Positions 43,007 through 53,529 of a stretch of DNA of 64,000 nt are shown here, in pieces. Within the stretch, counting starts at the first letter, position 1, and every line of letters starts with the position of its first letter. Source of the stretch: Euzebya rosea (GTDB taxonomy: Bacteria > Actinomycetota > Nitriliruptoria > Euzebyales > Euzebyaceae); assembly GCF_003073135.1 (NCBI RefSeq), contig NZ_PGDQ01000001.1:310001-374000 (forward strand), given 5' to 3'. The notes beneath the pieces are model-generated. The model did no database searches, had not been told where the DNA came from, and saw only the letters and a list, made by a program, of their open reading frames with translations. The translations under genes and the position numbers were made by a program.

Positions 43007-44091
43007 CCGCCGCGACCCCCACCGCCGTCGAGGCCACGGCACGCCGTCTGCCCCGCCCCCGGCGACAGCTGTCGGGACCCATGCTGCTGACCGTGCTCGG
43101 GCTGCTCTGCGTGGCCGTCGCCGTCGCCGCCATCGCCGCCGGGGCCTTCGAGGTCGGGGTCGGCGACGTCGTGCGGATCCTCGCCGACCCGTTCACCGGC
43201 GCCGCCGCCGACGTCGACCCGATCGCGCGCGACGTCGTCCTGCAGATCCGGCTGCCGCGGGTGCTGCTCGGCCTCGTCGTCGGCGCGGGGCTCGGCACCG
43301 CCGGTGCGCTGCTGCAGGGCATGTTCGGCAACCCGCTGGCCGAGCCGAGCATCATCGGCGTGTCGGCCGGATCGGCCGTCGGTGGGGTCTTCGCCATCGC
43401 GCTGGGGGCCACCGCGGCCGGCCCGTGGGTCCTGCCCGCCGCGGCGTTCGCCGGCGGGCTGGTGACCACGTTGGTGGTCTACGCGGGCGCGCGGTCCGGC
43501 GGCCGGACCGAGACGGTGACCCTCGTCCTGACGGGTATCGCCGTCAACGCGATCGCCGGTGCCCTCATCGGCCTGGCGATGTTCATCTCCGACGACGCGG
43601 AGATCCGGTCCATCACCTTCTGGTCCCTCGGCAGCGTGGCCTCGGCGTCCTGGCGCAGCCTGCTGATCGCCGGACCGCTGGTGCTGGGCGGCCTGGTCGT
43701 GGCCGGCCGCTTCGCCCGGCCGCTGGACCTGCTGGGCCTCGGGGAGGGACCTGCCGGCCACCTCGGCGTCGACGTCGGCCGCCTGCGGCTGCAGCTGATC
43801 ACCGTCGTTGCCGTGCTGACCGCCGCGGGGGTGGCCGTCTCCGGGATCATCGCGTTCGTCGGGCTGGTCGTGCCGCACCTCGTCCGGCTGCTGGCGGGCC
43901 CTGCGCACCGCACGGTCCTGCCCGCCAGCGCCCTCGGCGGCGCCGTCGTCCTGACCGCCGGCGACATGCTGGCGCGGACGATCGCAGCGCCGGCGGAGAT
44001 CCCGCTGGGTGTGCTGACGGCGTTGCTGGGTGCCCCGGTGTTCCTGGTCCTGCTGCGCCGCACCCGTCGGCAGCAGGGAGGATGGGCATGA
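43003..44091 (+). CDS. hmuU: FecCD-family heme permease HmuU
   Basis: This 362-residue permease belongs to the FecCD family with about ten helices. Typical segments are LPRVLLGLVVGAGLGTAGALLQG, NPLAEPSIIGVSAGSAVGG, ITFWSLGSVASASW, GIIAFVGLVVPHLVRLLAG (coupling helix with the EAA-like turn) and AAPAEIPLGVLTALLGAPVF. It starts at GTG 43003 within the hmuT stop. It forms the channel of the HmuTUV importer and overlaps the ATPase start. Confidence 0.95.
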   Translation: MTAATPTAVEATARRLPRPRRQLSGPMLLTVLGLLCVAVAVAAIAAGAFEVGVGDVVRILADPFTGAAADVDPIARDVVLQIRLPRVLLGLVVGAGLGTAGALLQGMFGNPLAEPSIIGVSAGSAVGGVFAIALGATAAGPWVLPAAAFAGGLVTTLVVYAGARSGGRTETVTLVLTGIAVNAIAGALIGLAMFISDDAEIRSITFWSLGSVASASWRSLLIAGPLVLGGLVVAGRFARPLDLLGLGEGPAGHLGVDVGRLRLQLITVVAVLTAAGVAVSGIIAFVGLVVPHLVRLLAGPAHRTVLPASALGGAVVLTAGDMLARTIAAPAEIPLGVLTALLGAPVFLVLLRRTRRQQGGWA

Positions 44092-44930
44092 CCGCCGTCT
44101 TCGCCGACCGTCCGGTGGACGACCGCCCCACACCGCACCGCACGCCTCGTCGTGCAGCCGGAACGGCCCTCCTTGCCCTTCGACAGGTGGGTGTGGCCCG
44201 TCGGGATCGGACCATCCTTCACGACCTCACCGTCGAGGTGGCCGCTGGCGAGCTGGTCGCCGTCGTCGGGGCCAACGGCGCCGGCAAGTCCACGCTCCTC
44301 CACGCCGTGTCCGGTGACCTGTCGCTCGCGTCGGGCACCGTCGAGCTGGACGGCGCGCCGCTGTCGTCCCTGCGGGCCGTCGACGCGGCCCGGCGACGGG
44401 CGGTGCTGACCCAGGACGCGACCGTGGCCTTCCCGTTCTCCGTGCGCGACGTCGTCATGATGGGACGGGCCCCGTGGCACGGCACCGACGCCGCGGGCGC
44501 CGACGACGCGATGGTGGACTGGGCGCTGGAGGCGGCCGGCGTCGCCGAGATGGTGGACCGTCCGGTGACGCAGCTGTCGGGAGGGGAACGCGCCCGCGTC
44601 ATGCTCGCCCGTACCCTGGCCCAGGACACGCCGCTGCTGCTGCTCGACGAGCCCGTCGCGGCGCTGGACCCCCACCATGCCGACCGGATCCTGGCGGTGC
44701 TCGCCGCCCGCGCCCGTGCGGGGGACGCCGTCGTCGTGGTCCTGCACGACCTGACCGCCGCCGCTGCGTGGTCGGACCGGATCGTGCTGCTCGCCGGCGG
44801 TGGGGTGCTCGCCGCCGGCCTCCCGCAGGAGGTCATGACCGCCGAGCTGCTGGGCCGTGCCTACGGCGCCCCGATGGAGGTCGTCGCCCACCCCCGGACC
44901 GGCGCGCCCATCGTGCTGCCCGCGCGCTGA
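44088..44930 (+). CDS. hmuV: Heme ABC transporter ATP-binding protein HmuV
   Basis: The 280-residue ATPase has Walker [11 protein letters not shown]-loop VLTQDATVAFPFSVRDVV, signature LSGGERARV, Walker B LLLLDEPVAALD and H-loop VVLHDLTAAA. The VAFPFSVRDVVMMGRAPW segment is characteristic of the HmuV subgroup. It starts at ATG 44088 in ATGA overlap with hmuU. A 25-residue Arg/Pro N-terminal lead is unusual but compatible. It energises heme import, and is followed after 62 nt by the CWB2 protein gene, probably in the same transcript. Confidence 0.95.
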   Translation: MTAVFADRPVDDRPTPHRTPRRAAGTALLALRQVGVARRDRTILHDLTVEVAAGELVAVVGANGAGKSTLLHAVSGDLSLASGTVELDGAPLSSLRAVDAARRRAVLTQDATVAFPFSVRDVVMMGRAPWHGTDAAGADDAMVDWALEAAGVAEMVDRPVTQLSGGERARVMLARTLAQDTPLLLLDEPVAALDPHHADRILAVLAARARAGDAVVVVLHDLTAAAAWSDRIVLLAGGGVLAAGLPQEVMTAELLGRAYGAPMEVVAHPRTGAPIVLPAR

Positions 44931-44992
44931 GCCCCACCCCCCGTCCCACCGAACCGTCGCCGACCGTTCCCCGACCCCGAGGTCACCCAGCC

Positions 44993-46366
44993 ATGTCACG
45001 CCGAACCCCGCGCCCCGTCCGCCTGCTTGCCCTCCTCTGTGTCGTGCTCGCCGTCGGTGCACTGGTCGTGCCCGTCGCCGCGCAGGACGAGTTCTCGCTG
45101 ACCGTCGAGCCGACCGTCGGCCTGGCCGAGACCGACACCGTCACCGTCACGCTCGCAGGGACCCCGTCGGGGCAGGGGCTGTACGTGCGCCAGTGCATCG
45201 CCCCCGTGGGGGAGGAGCGGCCCACCGTCTGCGACGGCACCGGATCGTGGGCGACGCTGCCACCGGGGCTGCCGGGCACGCCCGACGGCTCGCTGCAGCC
45301 ATCACAGGGCTCCTTCGGCTTCCCGGTCGCCCAGGCCTTCGGCGACGTCGACTGCACTGCCGTGCAGTGCGGGATCTTCACCCGTCGGGACCACAACGCC
45401 CCCAACGACACGTCGTTGGACCGGTGGGTGCCGATCACCTTCGCCGCCGGGGTGCCCGGTGGGGCACGGGCCGTCGAGCGGGTCCAGGGAAGCGACCGGT
45501 TCACCACCGCCGCAGCAGCCGCCGGGTCCGTCGACGAGGCCGCGGTCGCGTACGTGGCCAACGGCACCGGGTTCGCCGACGCGCTGGCCGGTGGCCCCGC
45601 GGCGATCCTCGACGGGGCACCGCTGCTGCTGGTCGAGTCCGACGCCGTGCCCGCGGCCACATCGGACGCATTGGCCGAGCTGGCTCCCGAACGGATTGTC
45701 CTGCTGGGCGGCGAGGGGGCCATCGGCACCGCTGTCGAGCAGGAGCTGGCCGCAATCGCACCGACCTCGCGCCGTTCGGGGGCCGACCGGTGGGCCACCG
45801 CCGCGGCCGTCAGCGCTGCGACGTGGCCCGACGGGGCGACCGACGTGCTGGTGGCCTCGGGCATCGACCATCCCGATGCGCTGTCGGGCGGCGCCGGCGC
45901 GGGGATGCTCGGCGCCCCGCTGCTGCTGGTCGCCAACGACTCGGTGCCCGCTGCGACGCGGGCGGAGCTGGAGCGCTTGTCCCCGTCGCGCATCACCATC
46001 CTCGGCGGCCCGTCATCGGTGTCCGCGGCGGTGCAGCAGGAGCTGAACGGCATCGCCCCGACCACACGGATCGCCGGGACCAGCCGGTTCGACACCGCGG
46101 CCGACGTCGCGACCACCCTGTGGTCCTCGGGAACCCGTCGCGCCGTGGTCGTCAACGGCGAGGGCTTCGCCGACGCGCTGTCGGCGGCGCCGCTGGCCGG
46201 CCTGTTGGGCGGTCCGGTGCTGCTCGTGACCCGCGACACCGCGCCGCAGGAGACGCTGGACGCGTTGGACCAGCTGGGCGTGACGACCGTGACCGTGCTC
46301 GGCGGCCCGAACGTGGTCAGCGATGCCGTTCTCGACACCCTTGCCGGTGGGACGACGTCGCAGTAA
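44993..46366 (+). CDS. Wall-bound surface protein: neocarzinostatin-like domain plus CWB2 repeats
   Basis: The 457-residue product has a signal peptide (LLALLCVVLAVGALVVPVAAQ) and a neocarzinostatin-like domain (about 32-152). That domain has cysteine pairs of the same 12 and 5 spacing as the tethered protein (LYVRQC...TVC and DCTAVQC), TRRDHNAPNDTSLD and strand VPITF. From about residue 160 there are three cell-wall-binding type 2 repeats (for example RVQGSDRFTTAAAAAG, FADALAGGPAAIL, IVLLGGEGAI; then RSGADRWATA and RIAGTSRFDTA). CWB2 binds the wall polymer, so this protein exposes the domain in the wall outside the tethered homologue. It lies 62 nt after hmuV. Confidence 0.88.
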   Translation: MSRRTPRPVRLLALLCVVLAVGALVVPVAAQDEFSLTVEPTVGLAETDTVTVTLAGTPSGQGLYVRQCIAPVGEERPTVCDGTGSWATLPPGLPGTPDGSLQPSQGSFGFPVAQAFGDVDCTAVQCGIFTRRDHNAPNDTSLDRWVPITFAAGVPGGARAVERVQGSDRFTTAAAAAGSVDEAAVAYVANGTGFADALAGGPAAILDGAPLLLVESDAVPAATSDALAELAPERIVLLGGEGAIGTAVEQELAAIAPTSRRSGADRWATAAAVSAATWPDGATDVLVASGIDHPDALSGGAGAGMLGAPLLLVANDSVPAATRAELERLSPSRITILGGPSSVSAAVQQELNGIAPTTRIAGTSRFDTAADVATTLWSSGTRRAVVVNGEGFADALSAAPLAGLLGGPVLLVTRDTAPQETLDALDQLGVTTVTVLGGPNVVSDAVLDTLAGGTTSQ

Positions 46367-46806
46367 CCTCTGTTCCACAATGCGCCTGTAGAGCACCCCT
46401 CCCGACCACCACCACGGCTTTCCGTGTCGCGTGCGTCGTCATGGGTGCTCGTCGCGTTCTCGCGCGAATCGTCGGTGATGCCGGTCCTGTCGAGGGCATG
46501 GATCACCGTCGCGCGAGGACCGAAGGGTGCTGCGCGCGCGGGAAGCAGAAACGGACATCTCCATGCCTGCCTCGTTCAACAACAACCGTTCGCGTCGCCC
46601 CGTCCCGCCTCGTCGCCCCGCCCGCCCGTCCAACGGGCCGAGCGGGCCGAAGGGTCCGCGGGGCAAGGGGCCCACGCGGCCGGCACCACCACGCCTTGCC
46701 CGCCGACACCCCGGCCGCCACGGCCAGCGCTGACCCGGTGCGCGACGCCGGCCGTCCCCATCGGGGCGGCCGGCGCCCGGGGACATCCGACCGTACGCTG
46801 TCGCCC
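46367..46806. other. 440-bp interval with no secure gene, before the ABC-F gene
   Basis: I find no secure gene between the CWB2 protein and the ABC-F gene. The only sensible candidate is a small basic open frame (46563-46733, listed separately). The stretch 46425-46560 is Arg/Gly codon-like in all frames and carries GC-rich imperfect symmetry (two TCGCGCGA blocks), with no promoter or terminator I can defend. Confidence 0.4.
46563..46733 (+). CDS. Possible small very basic protein (56 aa)
   Basis: The open frame reads MPASFNNNRSRRPVPPRRPA and continues with Gly/Pro/Arg-rich sequence to a terminal RRHPGRHGQR; no acidic residue appears. It could be an RNA- or ribosome-associated basic peptide, or a chance open frame in GC-rich DNA. 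No good Shine-Dalgarno precedes the ATG. It sits 73 nt before the ABC-F gene in the same direction. Conservation in relatives would decide. Confidence 0.3.
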   Translation: MPASFNNNRSRRPVPPRRPARPSNGPSGPKGPRGKGPTRPAPPRLARRHPGRHGQR

Positions 46807-48450
46807 ATGTCACAGCTCGTCGCGGAGGGGATCCGCGTGGCCTTCGGCGGTCAGGACGTCCTGCACGGGGTCGACCTCACCGTCCGCCCCGGCGCGACCG
46901 TCGGCCTGGTCGGGCCGAACGGCGCCGGCAAGTCCACCCTCCTGCGTGTCCTCGTCGGCCTGCTCGTGCCCGACGAGGGCGCCGTCACGCGCACCGGCAC
47001 GGTCGGCCTGCTCGCCCAGGAGCACGACCGCCGTCCCGACGAGACCACCGCCCAGCTGCTGGCCCGCAGGACCGGCGTGTCGGACGCCGAGCGGAACCTC
47101 GAGCTGGCCACCCAGGCGCTCGCCGACGGCACCGACCCCGACGGCGACGCCTACGACGACGCGCTGCAGACCTGGATGGCGGTCGGCGCGGCGGACTTCG
47201 AGTCACGCGTCGAGCAGGTGCTCACCGACCTCGGGCTGCCGCTGCGGCTGCTCGAGGCCCCCACGGTGGGACTGTCCGGCGGGCAGATGGCCAAGGCGTC
47301 GCTCGCCGCGATCCTCCTCTCCCGCTTCGACGTCCTGCTGCTCGACGAACCGACCAACGACCTCGACCTCGACGGGCTCGACCGGCTCGAGGCGTTCGTC
47401 GCCGGCTACCGGGGCGGCATCGCGGTGGTCTCCCACGACCGCGAGTTCCTCGCCCGCACCATCACCGAGGTGCTGGAGCTCGACCCCGTCAACGCGACGT
47501 GGTCGACCTTCGCCGGTGGCTGGGAGGCCTACCTGACCGAACGCGAGGTCGCCCGACGGCGCATGCGCGAGGCCTACGAGGCGTCGGAGGAACAGCGCAG
47601 CCACCTGGTGGCCCAGGTCCAGGGGGCCAAGGAGCAGTCGGTGCGTGGGGCACTCCGCGCGAAGAAGAATCCACCGGACCCCGACCGGGCTGCGCGGGGC
47701 GCCCGGATCGAGGCCGCCACCAGCGGGGCCAAGAAGGTCCGTGCCCTCGAGAGCCGGCTCAACCAGCTCGACCGCACCCTGGCCAACGAGGGCGTCGCGG
47801 AACCACGCAAGGAATGGGAGCTGCGCCTCGAGCTGCCCAGCGCCCCCCGGTCCGGTGACGTCGTCGCCCAGCTGCGCGACGCCACCCTCGTCCGCGGCAG
47901 CTTCACCTTCGGCCCGGTCACCCTCGACCTGGCGCAGGGCGACCGGGTGTCCATCGTCGGCCCCAACGGGTCGGGCAAGTCCACCCTCCTCGGCCTGCTG
48001 CTCGGCCACCTCCAGCCCGACAGCGGCACCGCGACGCTCGGCAGCCGGGTCGTCGTCGGCGAGCTCGACCAGGCCCGCGGCGCGCTCGCCAGCGACGACA
48101 CCGTCGTCGACCTGCTGGTCGCCCACAGCGGCATGGAACCCGTGGAGGCCCGCACCCTCCTCGCCAAGTTCGGCCTCAAGGGGCCGCGTGCCAACCGGGC
48201 GGCCGCGGACCTCTCACCCGGCGAACGCACCCGCGCGGTCCTCGCGATGTTGATGGCCACCGGCACCAACCTGCTGGTGCTCGACGAGCCGACCAACCAC
48301 CTGGACATGCCCGCCATCGAGCAGCTCGAGGACGCCCTCGCCAGCTACGACGGCACCCTCCTGCTGGTCTCACACGACCGTCGCCTCCTCGACGCCGTCA
48401 CCACGAGCCGAACGTGGACGGTCTCCGACGGGCTCGTGTCGACGACCTGA
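46807..48450 (+). CDS. ABC-F family ATPase (first of two)
   Basis: The 547-residue protein has two ABC cassettes and no membrane segment. Cassette 1: GPNGAGKST, signature [23 protein letters not shown] charged linker of about 80 residues (MREAYEASEEQRSHLVAQV) contains the P-site tRNA-interaction motif. Cassette 2: GPNGSGKST, signature [28 protein letters not shown] proteins bind the ribosomal E site. The missing arm domain and variant second signature differ from EttA, and fit the actinobacterial antibiotic-resistance or Uup-like groups; I cannot choose. ATG 46807 is the start. It is followed by a repeat region and then EttA. Confidence 0.9.
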   Translation: MSQLVAEGIRVAFGGQDVLHGVDLTVRPGATVGLVGPNGAGKSTLLRVLVGLLVPDEGAVTRTGTVGLLAQEHDRRPDETTAQLLARRTGVSDAERNLELATQALADGTDPDGDAYDDALQTWMAVGAADFESRVEQVLTDLGLPLRLLEAPTVGLSGGQMAKASLAAILLSRFDVLLLDEPTNDLDLDGLDRLEAFVAGYRGGIAVVSHDREFLARTITEVLELDPVNATWSTFAGGWEAYLTEREVARRRMREAYEASEEQRSHLVAQVQGAKEQSVRGALRAKKNPPDPDRAARGARIEAATSGAKKVRALESRLNQLDRTLANEGVAEPRKEWELRLELPSAPRSGDVVAQLRDATLVRGSFTFGPVTLDLAQGDRVSIVGPNGSGKSTLLGLLLGHLQPDSGTATLGSRVVVGELDQARGALASDDTVVDLLVAHSGMEPVEARTLLAKFGLKGPRANRAAADLSPGERTRAVLAMLMATGTNLLVLDEPTNHLDMPAIEQLEDALASYDGTLLLVSHDRRLLDAVTTSRTWTVSDGLVSTT

Positions 48451-48478
48451 CCGCTGCGGCCAGCCCACCGTCCGACGA

Positions 48479-48622
48479 TTGGCATCCGGCCACGATTGTG
48501 GCGAGGGGTGCACGGGTGCACCGGATCCGACGATCGTCGCCGTCGACCGATCTGGCCACATTGGCGTCCGGCCACGATTGTGGCGAGGGGAGCACCCGTG
48601 CACCGGATCCGACAATTGTGGC
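48479..48622. repeat. Direct repeat, 82-bp period, 62 bp conserved, palindrome-rich
   Basis: Copies at 48479-48540 and 48561-48622 share about 54 of 62 bases. Each has CCAC-GATT-GTGG, a GTGCACC inverted pair (48507-48522 in copy 1) and CCGGATCCG. A GATTGTGGCGA-type motif occurs two or three times. The array fills most of the 267-bp gap between the two ABC-F genes and lies 95 nt before the ettA start. Confidence 0.9.
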
Positions 48623-48717
48623 GAACGGCCAGTTTCGCCGGGCGGGGATGGCTCCGTTCGCCGACGGTCTCCGACGGACGGGTTCGCGCCAGCTGACGAC
48701 CGATAGCCTGTGCGGCC

Positions 48718-50388
<1,671 letters not shown>

Positions 50389-50425
50389 CCCCACAGCCCT
50401 GACCGTCCCCGCGACGGACCCCACG

Positions 50426-50450
50426 ACGCCCGGCCCCTGCGGCCGGGCGT
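50426..50450 (+). terminator. Rho-independent-like hairpin after ettA
   Basis: ACGCCCGGCC (50426-50435) pairs perfectly with GGCCGGGCGT (50441-50450) around a CCTGC loop, followed by TGTCGTT. It is 38 nt after the ettA stop and precedes the MMPL promoter, so it separates the two units. Confidence 0.75.
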
Positions 50451-50517
50451 TGTCGTTCCGCCACGGCGCCGCGCTGGCCGAGCGGGAATCCGGTGGCAGG
50501 AGCCTGTCAGCAGCGAT

Positions 50518-50547
50518 GTTGACACCGTCAACTTGACGTCGTTATCT
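50518..50547 (+). promoter_or_regulatory. Sigma-70 promoter with overlapping TetR-type operator, before the MMPL gene
   Basis: TTGACA (50519-50524) and TTATCT (50542-50547) are separated by exactly 17 bp. GTTGAC-ACC-GTCAAC (50518-50532) is a perfect inverted repeat that covers the -35 box. Transcription would start near 50554, which supports GTG 50588 as translation start. The TetR gene at the end of the operon is the likely ligand-responsive repressor. Confidence 0.75.
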
Positions 50548-50587
50548 TCGCGTGGAACCCGTTACTCCGCATCGAAAGCGACCACCC

Positions 50588-52852
50588 GTGTCGACCACCA
50601 CCACACGAACCCCGCTGTCAGTCCGCCGTCCATGGGTGATCGCCCTGCTCGCCCTCGTCGGATTCGTCGTCGCCGGCGCCTTCGGCGGTGACGTGCAGGA
50701 CTCGCTGGTCTCCGGCGGGTTCGACGACCCCGGGTCGGAGTCCTCGGCGGCGGCGGCGATCGTCGCCGACACCTTCGACGGGGGTGCTCCCGACGTGGTG
50801 CTGCTGGTCACCGCCGCCGACGGATCCGTCGACGCCCCCGAGGTGGCCGCCGCGGGCGCTGCGCTGACCCAGGACCTGGCCGGTCGCGACGAGGTCGTGC
50901 AGGCCACCAGCTACTGGACCCTCGGCGCCGCCCCGCCGCTGCGGTCCGTCGACGGTGACCGGGCGCTGGTCCTCCTCCGCTTCGCCGGTGACGAGAGCCA
51001 GCGGCTGGACCTGGCCGGCGAGCTGCGGGAGGAGCTCCACGGCACCGACCTCGACGGCGTGGCCGAGGTCGCCGTCGGTGGCATGTCCGCGGTCTTCAGC
51101 GAGGTCAACGAGACCGTCGAGTCCGACCTGGTCCTGGCCGAGGTCGTCGCCCTCCCGCTGACGTTGATCCTGCTGATCGTCATCTTCGGGTCGGTCGTCT
51201 CCGCCATGCTGCCGCTGGCGATCGGCGGCCTCTCCATCGTCGGGACGTTCCTGGCCCTGGAGCTGATCGCCGGGCTGACCGACGTCTCGATCTTCGCCCT
51301 CAACTTCACCACCGCCCTCGGGCTGGGCCTGGCCATCGACTACGCCCTGCTGGTGGTCAACCGATACCGGGAGGAGCTCGCCGCCGGCCACGACCCGGCC
51401 GCGGCCGTCACCCGCACCGTGCGCACCGCCGGGCGCACCGTGGTGTTCTCCGGGCTGACGGTCGCCTCGAGCCTCGTGGCCCTGCTCGTGTTCCAGTTCG
51501 CCTTCCTCAAGTCCTTCGCCTACGCCGGGATCGCCGTCGTCGGCCTGGCGGTCGTCGGCGCGGTCGTCGTGCTCCCGGCCGTCCTGGTCCTCCTCGGCCA
51601 CCGCGTGAACGCCCTCACCGTCCGCCGGCCGAAGGTCACCGCCCCGGGGGAAGAGGCCGACGGCGCCTGGCACCGCATCGCCATGACCGTGATGCGTCGA
51701 CCCGTCCCCATCGCGACGGTGTCCACGCTGGTCCTGCTGCTCCTCGGCGTGCCGTTCCTCGGGGTCGAGCTCGGCTTCCCCGACGACCGGGTGCTGCCGC
51801 CCGGCGCGGAGACCCGCGAGGTCAGCGAGATCCTGCGGACCGAGTTCGACAGCCGCGAGCAGTCGGCCCTGTCCGTCGTCGTGCCCGATGTCGATGCCCG
51901 CGGCGTCGACGCCGACGACATCAGCAGCTACGCCCAGCAGCTCAGCACCCTCGACGGGGTGGCCCGCGTCGACGCAGCCGTCGGGTCGTTCATCGGCGGG
52001 TCCCGGCTTCCGGTCGAGCTGCCCTTCGCAGCCGCGCTCGCCACCGGTGACACCACCTACCTGCAGGTCGTCCCCGACGTCGAACCCATCTCGGCGGAGG
52101 GCGAGCAGCTGGTCGCCGACGTCCGCGCGGTCCAGGCACCCGCCGACGGCGTGCTGGTCGGTGGCCCCTCAGCGGAGCTGGCGGACTCCAAGCGCGGGCT
52201 GATCGACCGGCTGCCCGTGGCCCTCGCCCTCATCGCCGTCATCACCTTCGTGGTGCTGTTCCTGTCGTTCGGGTCGGTGCTGATGCCCGTCAAGGCGATC
52301 GTGCTCAACCTGCTCAGCCTGACCGCCACGCTCGGCGCGATGGTGTGGGTCTTCCAGGACGGCCGCTTCCAGGACGCGCTCGGCTTCACCGCCACCGGGT
52401 CGTTGACCGTCACGATGCCTATCCTGCTGTTCGTGCTCGCGTTCGGGCTGTCGATGGACTACGAGGTGTTCCTGCTGTCACGCATCAAGGAGGAGTGGGA
52501 CCGCACCGGCGACCCGATCGGTTCGGTCGCCCAGGGCCTGGAGCGGACCGGTCGCATCGTCACCGCCGCCGCGGTGCTGATCGCCGTGGTGTTCGTGTCC
52601 TTCGGCATCACCGGGTCGGTCAGCTTCATGAAGCTGTTCGGCTTCGGCATGACCCTCGCCGTGCTGGTCGACGCCTTCGTCGTCCGCACCACGCTGGTCC
52701 CGGCGTTCATGCGCCTGGCCGGCGGGGCGAACTGGTGGGCCCCCGCGCCGCTGCGCGCCTTCCACGACCGCTTCGGGTTCAGCGAACACGCCGACCTCGA
52801 CGACGAGATCGTCCTCGATCCCCTTCGCACCCCGGTGGACGCCACCCCGTGA
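50588..52852 (+). CDS. MMPL/RND family transporter
   Basis: The 754-residue transporter has the duplicated six-helix plan of MMPL proteins: helix near VIALLALVGFVVAGAFGG, a periplasmic loop domain (about 45-180), then helices through LGLGLAIDYALLVVNRYREE (the GxxxDY proton-relay motif). The second half repeats it, with SMDYEVFLLSRIKEEWDRT. The intracellular loop after the first bundle is short. Substrates are probably lipophilic (drugs, lipids, pigments). It starts at GTG 50588, downstream of a mapped-looking promoter, and overlaps the TetR gene (GTGA), so regulator and pump are made together. Confidence 0.93.
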   Translation: MSTTTTRTPLSVRRPWVIALLALVGFVVAGAFGGDVQDSLVSGGFDDPGSESSAAAAIVADTFDGGAPDVVLLVTAADGSVDAPEVAAAGAALTQDLAGRDEVVQATSYWTLGAAPPLRSVDGDRALVLLRFAGDESQRLDLAGELREELHGTDLDGVAEVAVGGMSAVFSEVNETVESDLVLAEVVALPLTLILLIVIFGSVVSAMLPLAIGGLSIVGTFLALELIAGLTDVSIFALNFTTALGLGLAIDYALLVVNRYREELAAGHDPAAAVTRTVRTAGRTVVFSGLTVASSLVALLVFQFAFLKSFAYAGIAVVGLAVVGAVVVLPAVLVLLGHRVNALTVRRPKVTAPGEEADGAWHRIAMTVMRRPVPIATVSTLVLLLLGVPFLGVELGFPDDRVLPPGAETREVSEILRTEFDSREQSALSVVVPDVDARGVDADDISSYAQQLSTLDGVARVDAAVGSFIGGSRLPVELPFAAALATGDTTYLQVVPDVEPISAEGEQLVADVRAVQAPADGVLVGGPSAELADSKRGLIDRLPVALALIAVITFVVLFLSFGSVLMPVKAIVLNLLSLTATLGAMVWVFQDGRFQDALGFTATGSLTVTMPILLFVLAFGLSMDYEVFLLSRIKEEWDRTGDPIGSVAQGLERTGRIVTAAAVLIAVVFVSFGITGSVSFMKLFGFGMTLAVLVDAFVVRTTLVPAFMRLAGGANWWAPAPLRAFHDRFGFSEHADLDDEIVLDPLRTPVDATP

Positions 52853-53514
52853 CCGACTCCGCAGCCGCACCACGGGACACCCAGCCCAAACGAGCGGTGG
52901 GCCATCGTGCCGACGCCGGCCAGGGCGAGCTGCTTCGGGCCCAGCTCCTCGACGCCGCCGAGGCCCAGCTGACCGCACGCGGGTCCATCCAGGCCGTGTC
53001 GTTGCGGCAGGTGGCGCGCGACGTGGGGGTCAGCGCCACGTCGGTGTACCTGCACTTCACCGACAAGGACGACCTGTTCATCGGGGTGTGCCAGCGACGG
53101 TTCGAGGCGTTCGCCCAGCTGCTCCGTGAGGCACGGGAGGGGCTGCACAGCGCCGCCGAGCAGGTCAAGGCGACGGGGAAGGCCTATGTGCGTTTCGGCA
53201 TGGAGCATCCGGAACAGTACGCGATCCTCTTCGGAGGCGTGGTCCCGGTCGACACGGTGAAGGCGCGCATCCCGGAGGAGGAGCTGGCGGGCTACCAGGC
53301 GCTCCTCGAGCTCGCCGCGATCGTGCAGCAGGGGATCGAGTCGGGCGAGTTCCGCCAGGTCGACCCGTTCATGGCGACGCTGACGCTGTGGTCGACGGTG
53401 CACGGCCTCGTGGGGGTGCTCGCCCACGGCTTCGGCATGATCGGCGAGGTCGACGTCTCGGTCGCCACCGACACGGTCACCGATTTGTTGCTGGACGGGC
53501 TCCGGGCATCCTGA
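52849..53514 (+). CDS. TetR family transcriptional regulator
   Basis: The 221-residue product has the TetR helix-turn-helix near its N-terminus: LLRAQLLDAAEAQLTARGSIQAVSLRQVARDVGVSATSVYLHFTDKDDLF. This is followed by a ligand domain with a WHG-type C-terminus (LTLWSTVHGLVGVLAHGF). It starts at GTG 52849 within the MMPL stop. It most probably binds the GTTGAC-ACC-GTCAAC site ahead of the operon, giving autoregulated repression of the pump. The first 25 residues (SAAAPRDTQPKRAVG) are an unstructured lead. Confidence 0.92.
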   Translation: MTDSAAAPRDTQPKRAVGHRADAGQGELLRAQLLDAAEAQLTARGSIQAVSLRQVARDVGVSATSVYLHFTDKDDLFIGVCQRRFEAFAQLLREAREGLHSAAEQVKATGKAYVRFGMEHPEQYAILFGGVVPVDTVKARIPEEELAGYQALLELAAIVQQGIESGEFRQVDPFMATLTLWSTVHGLVGVLAHGFGMIGEVDVSVATDTVTDLLLDGLRAS

Positions 53515-53529
53515 CGCCCGTGGGCTGGG

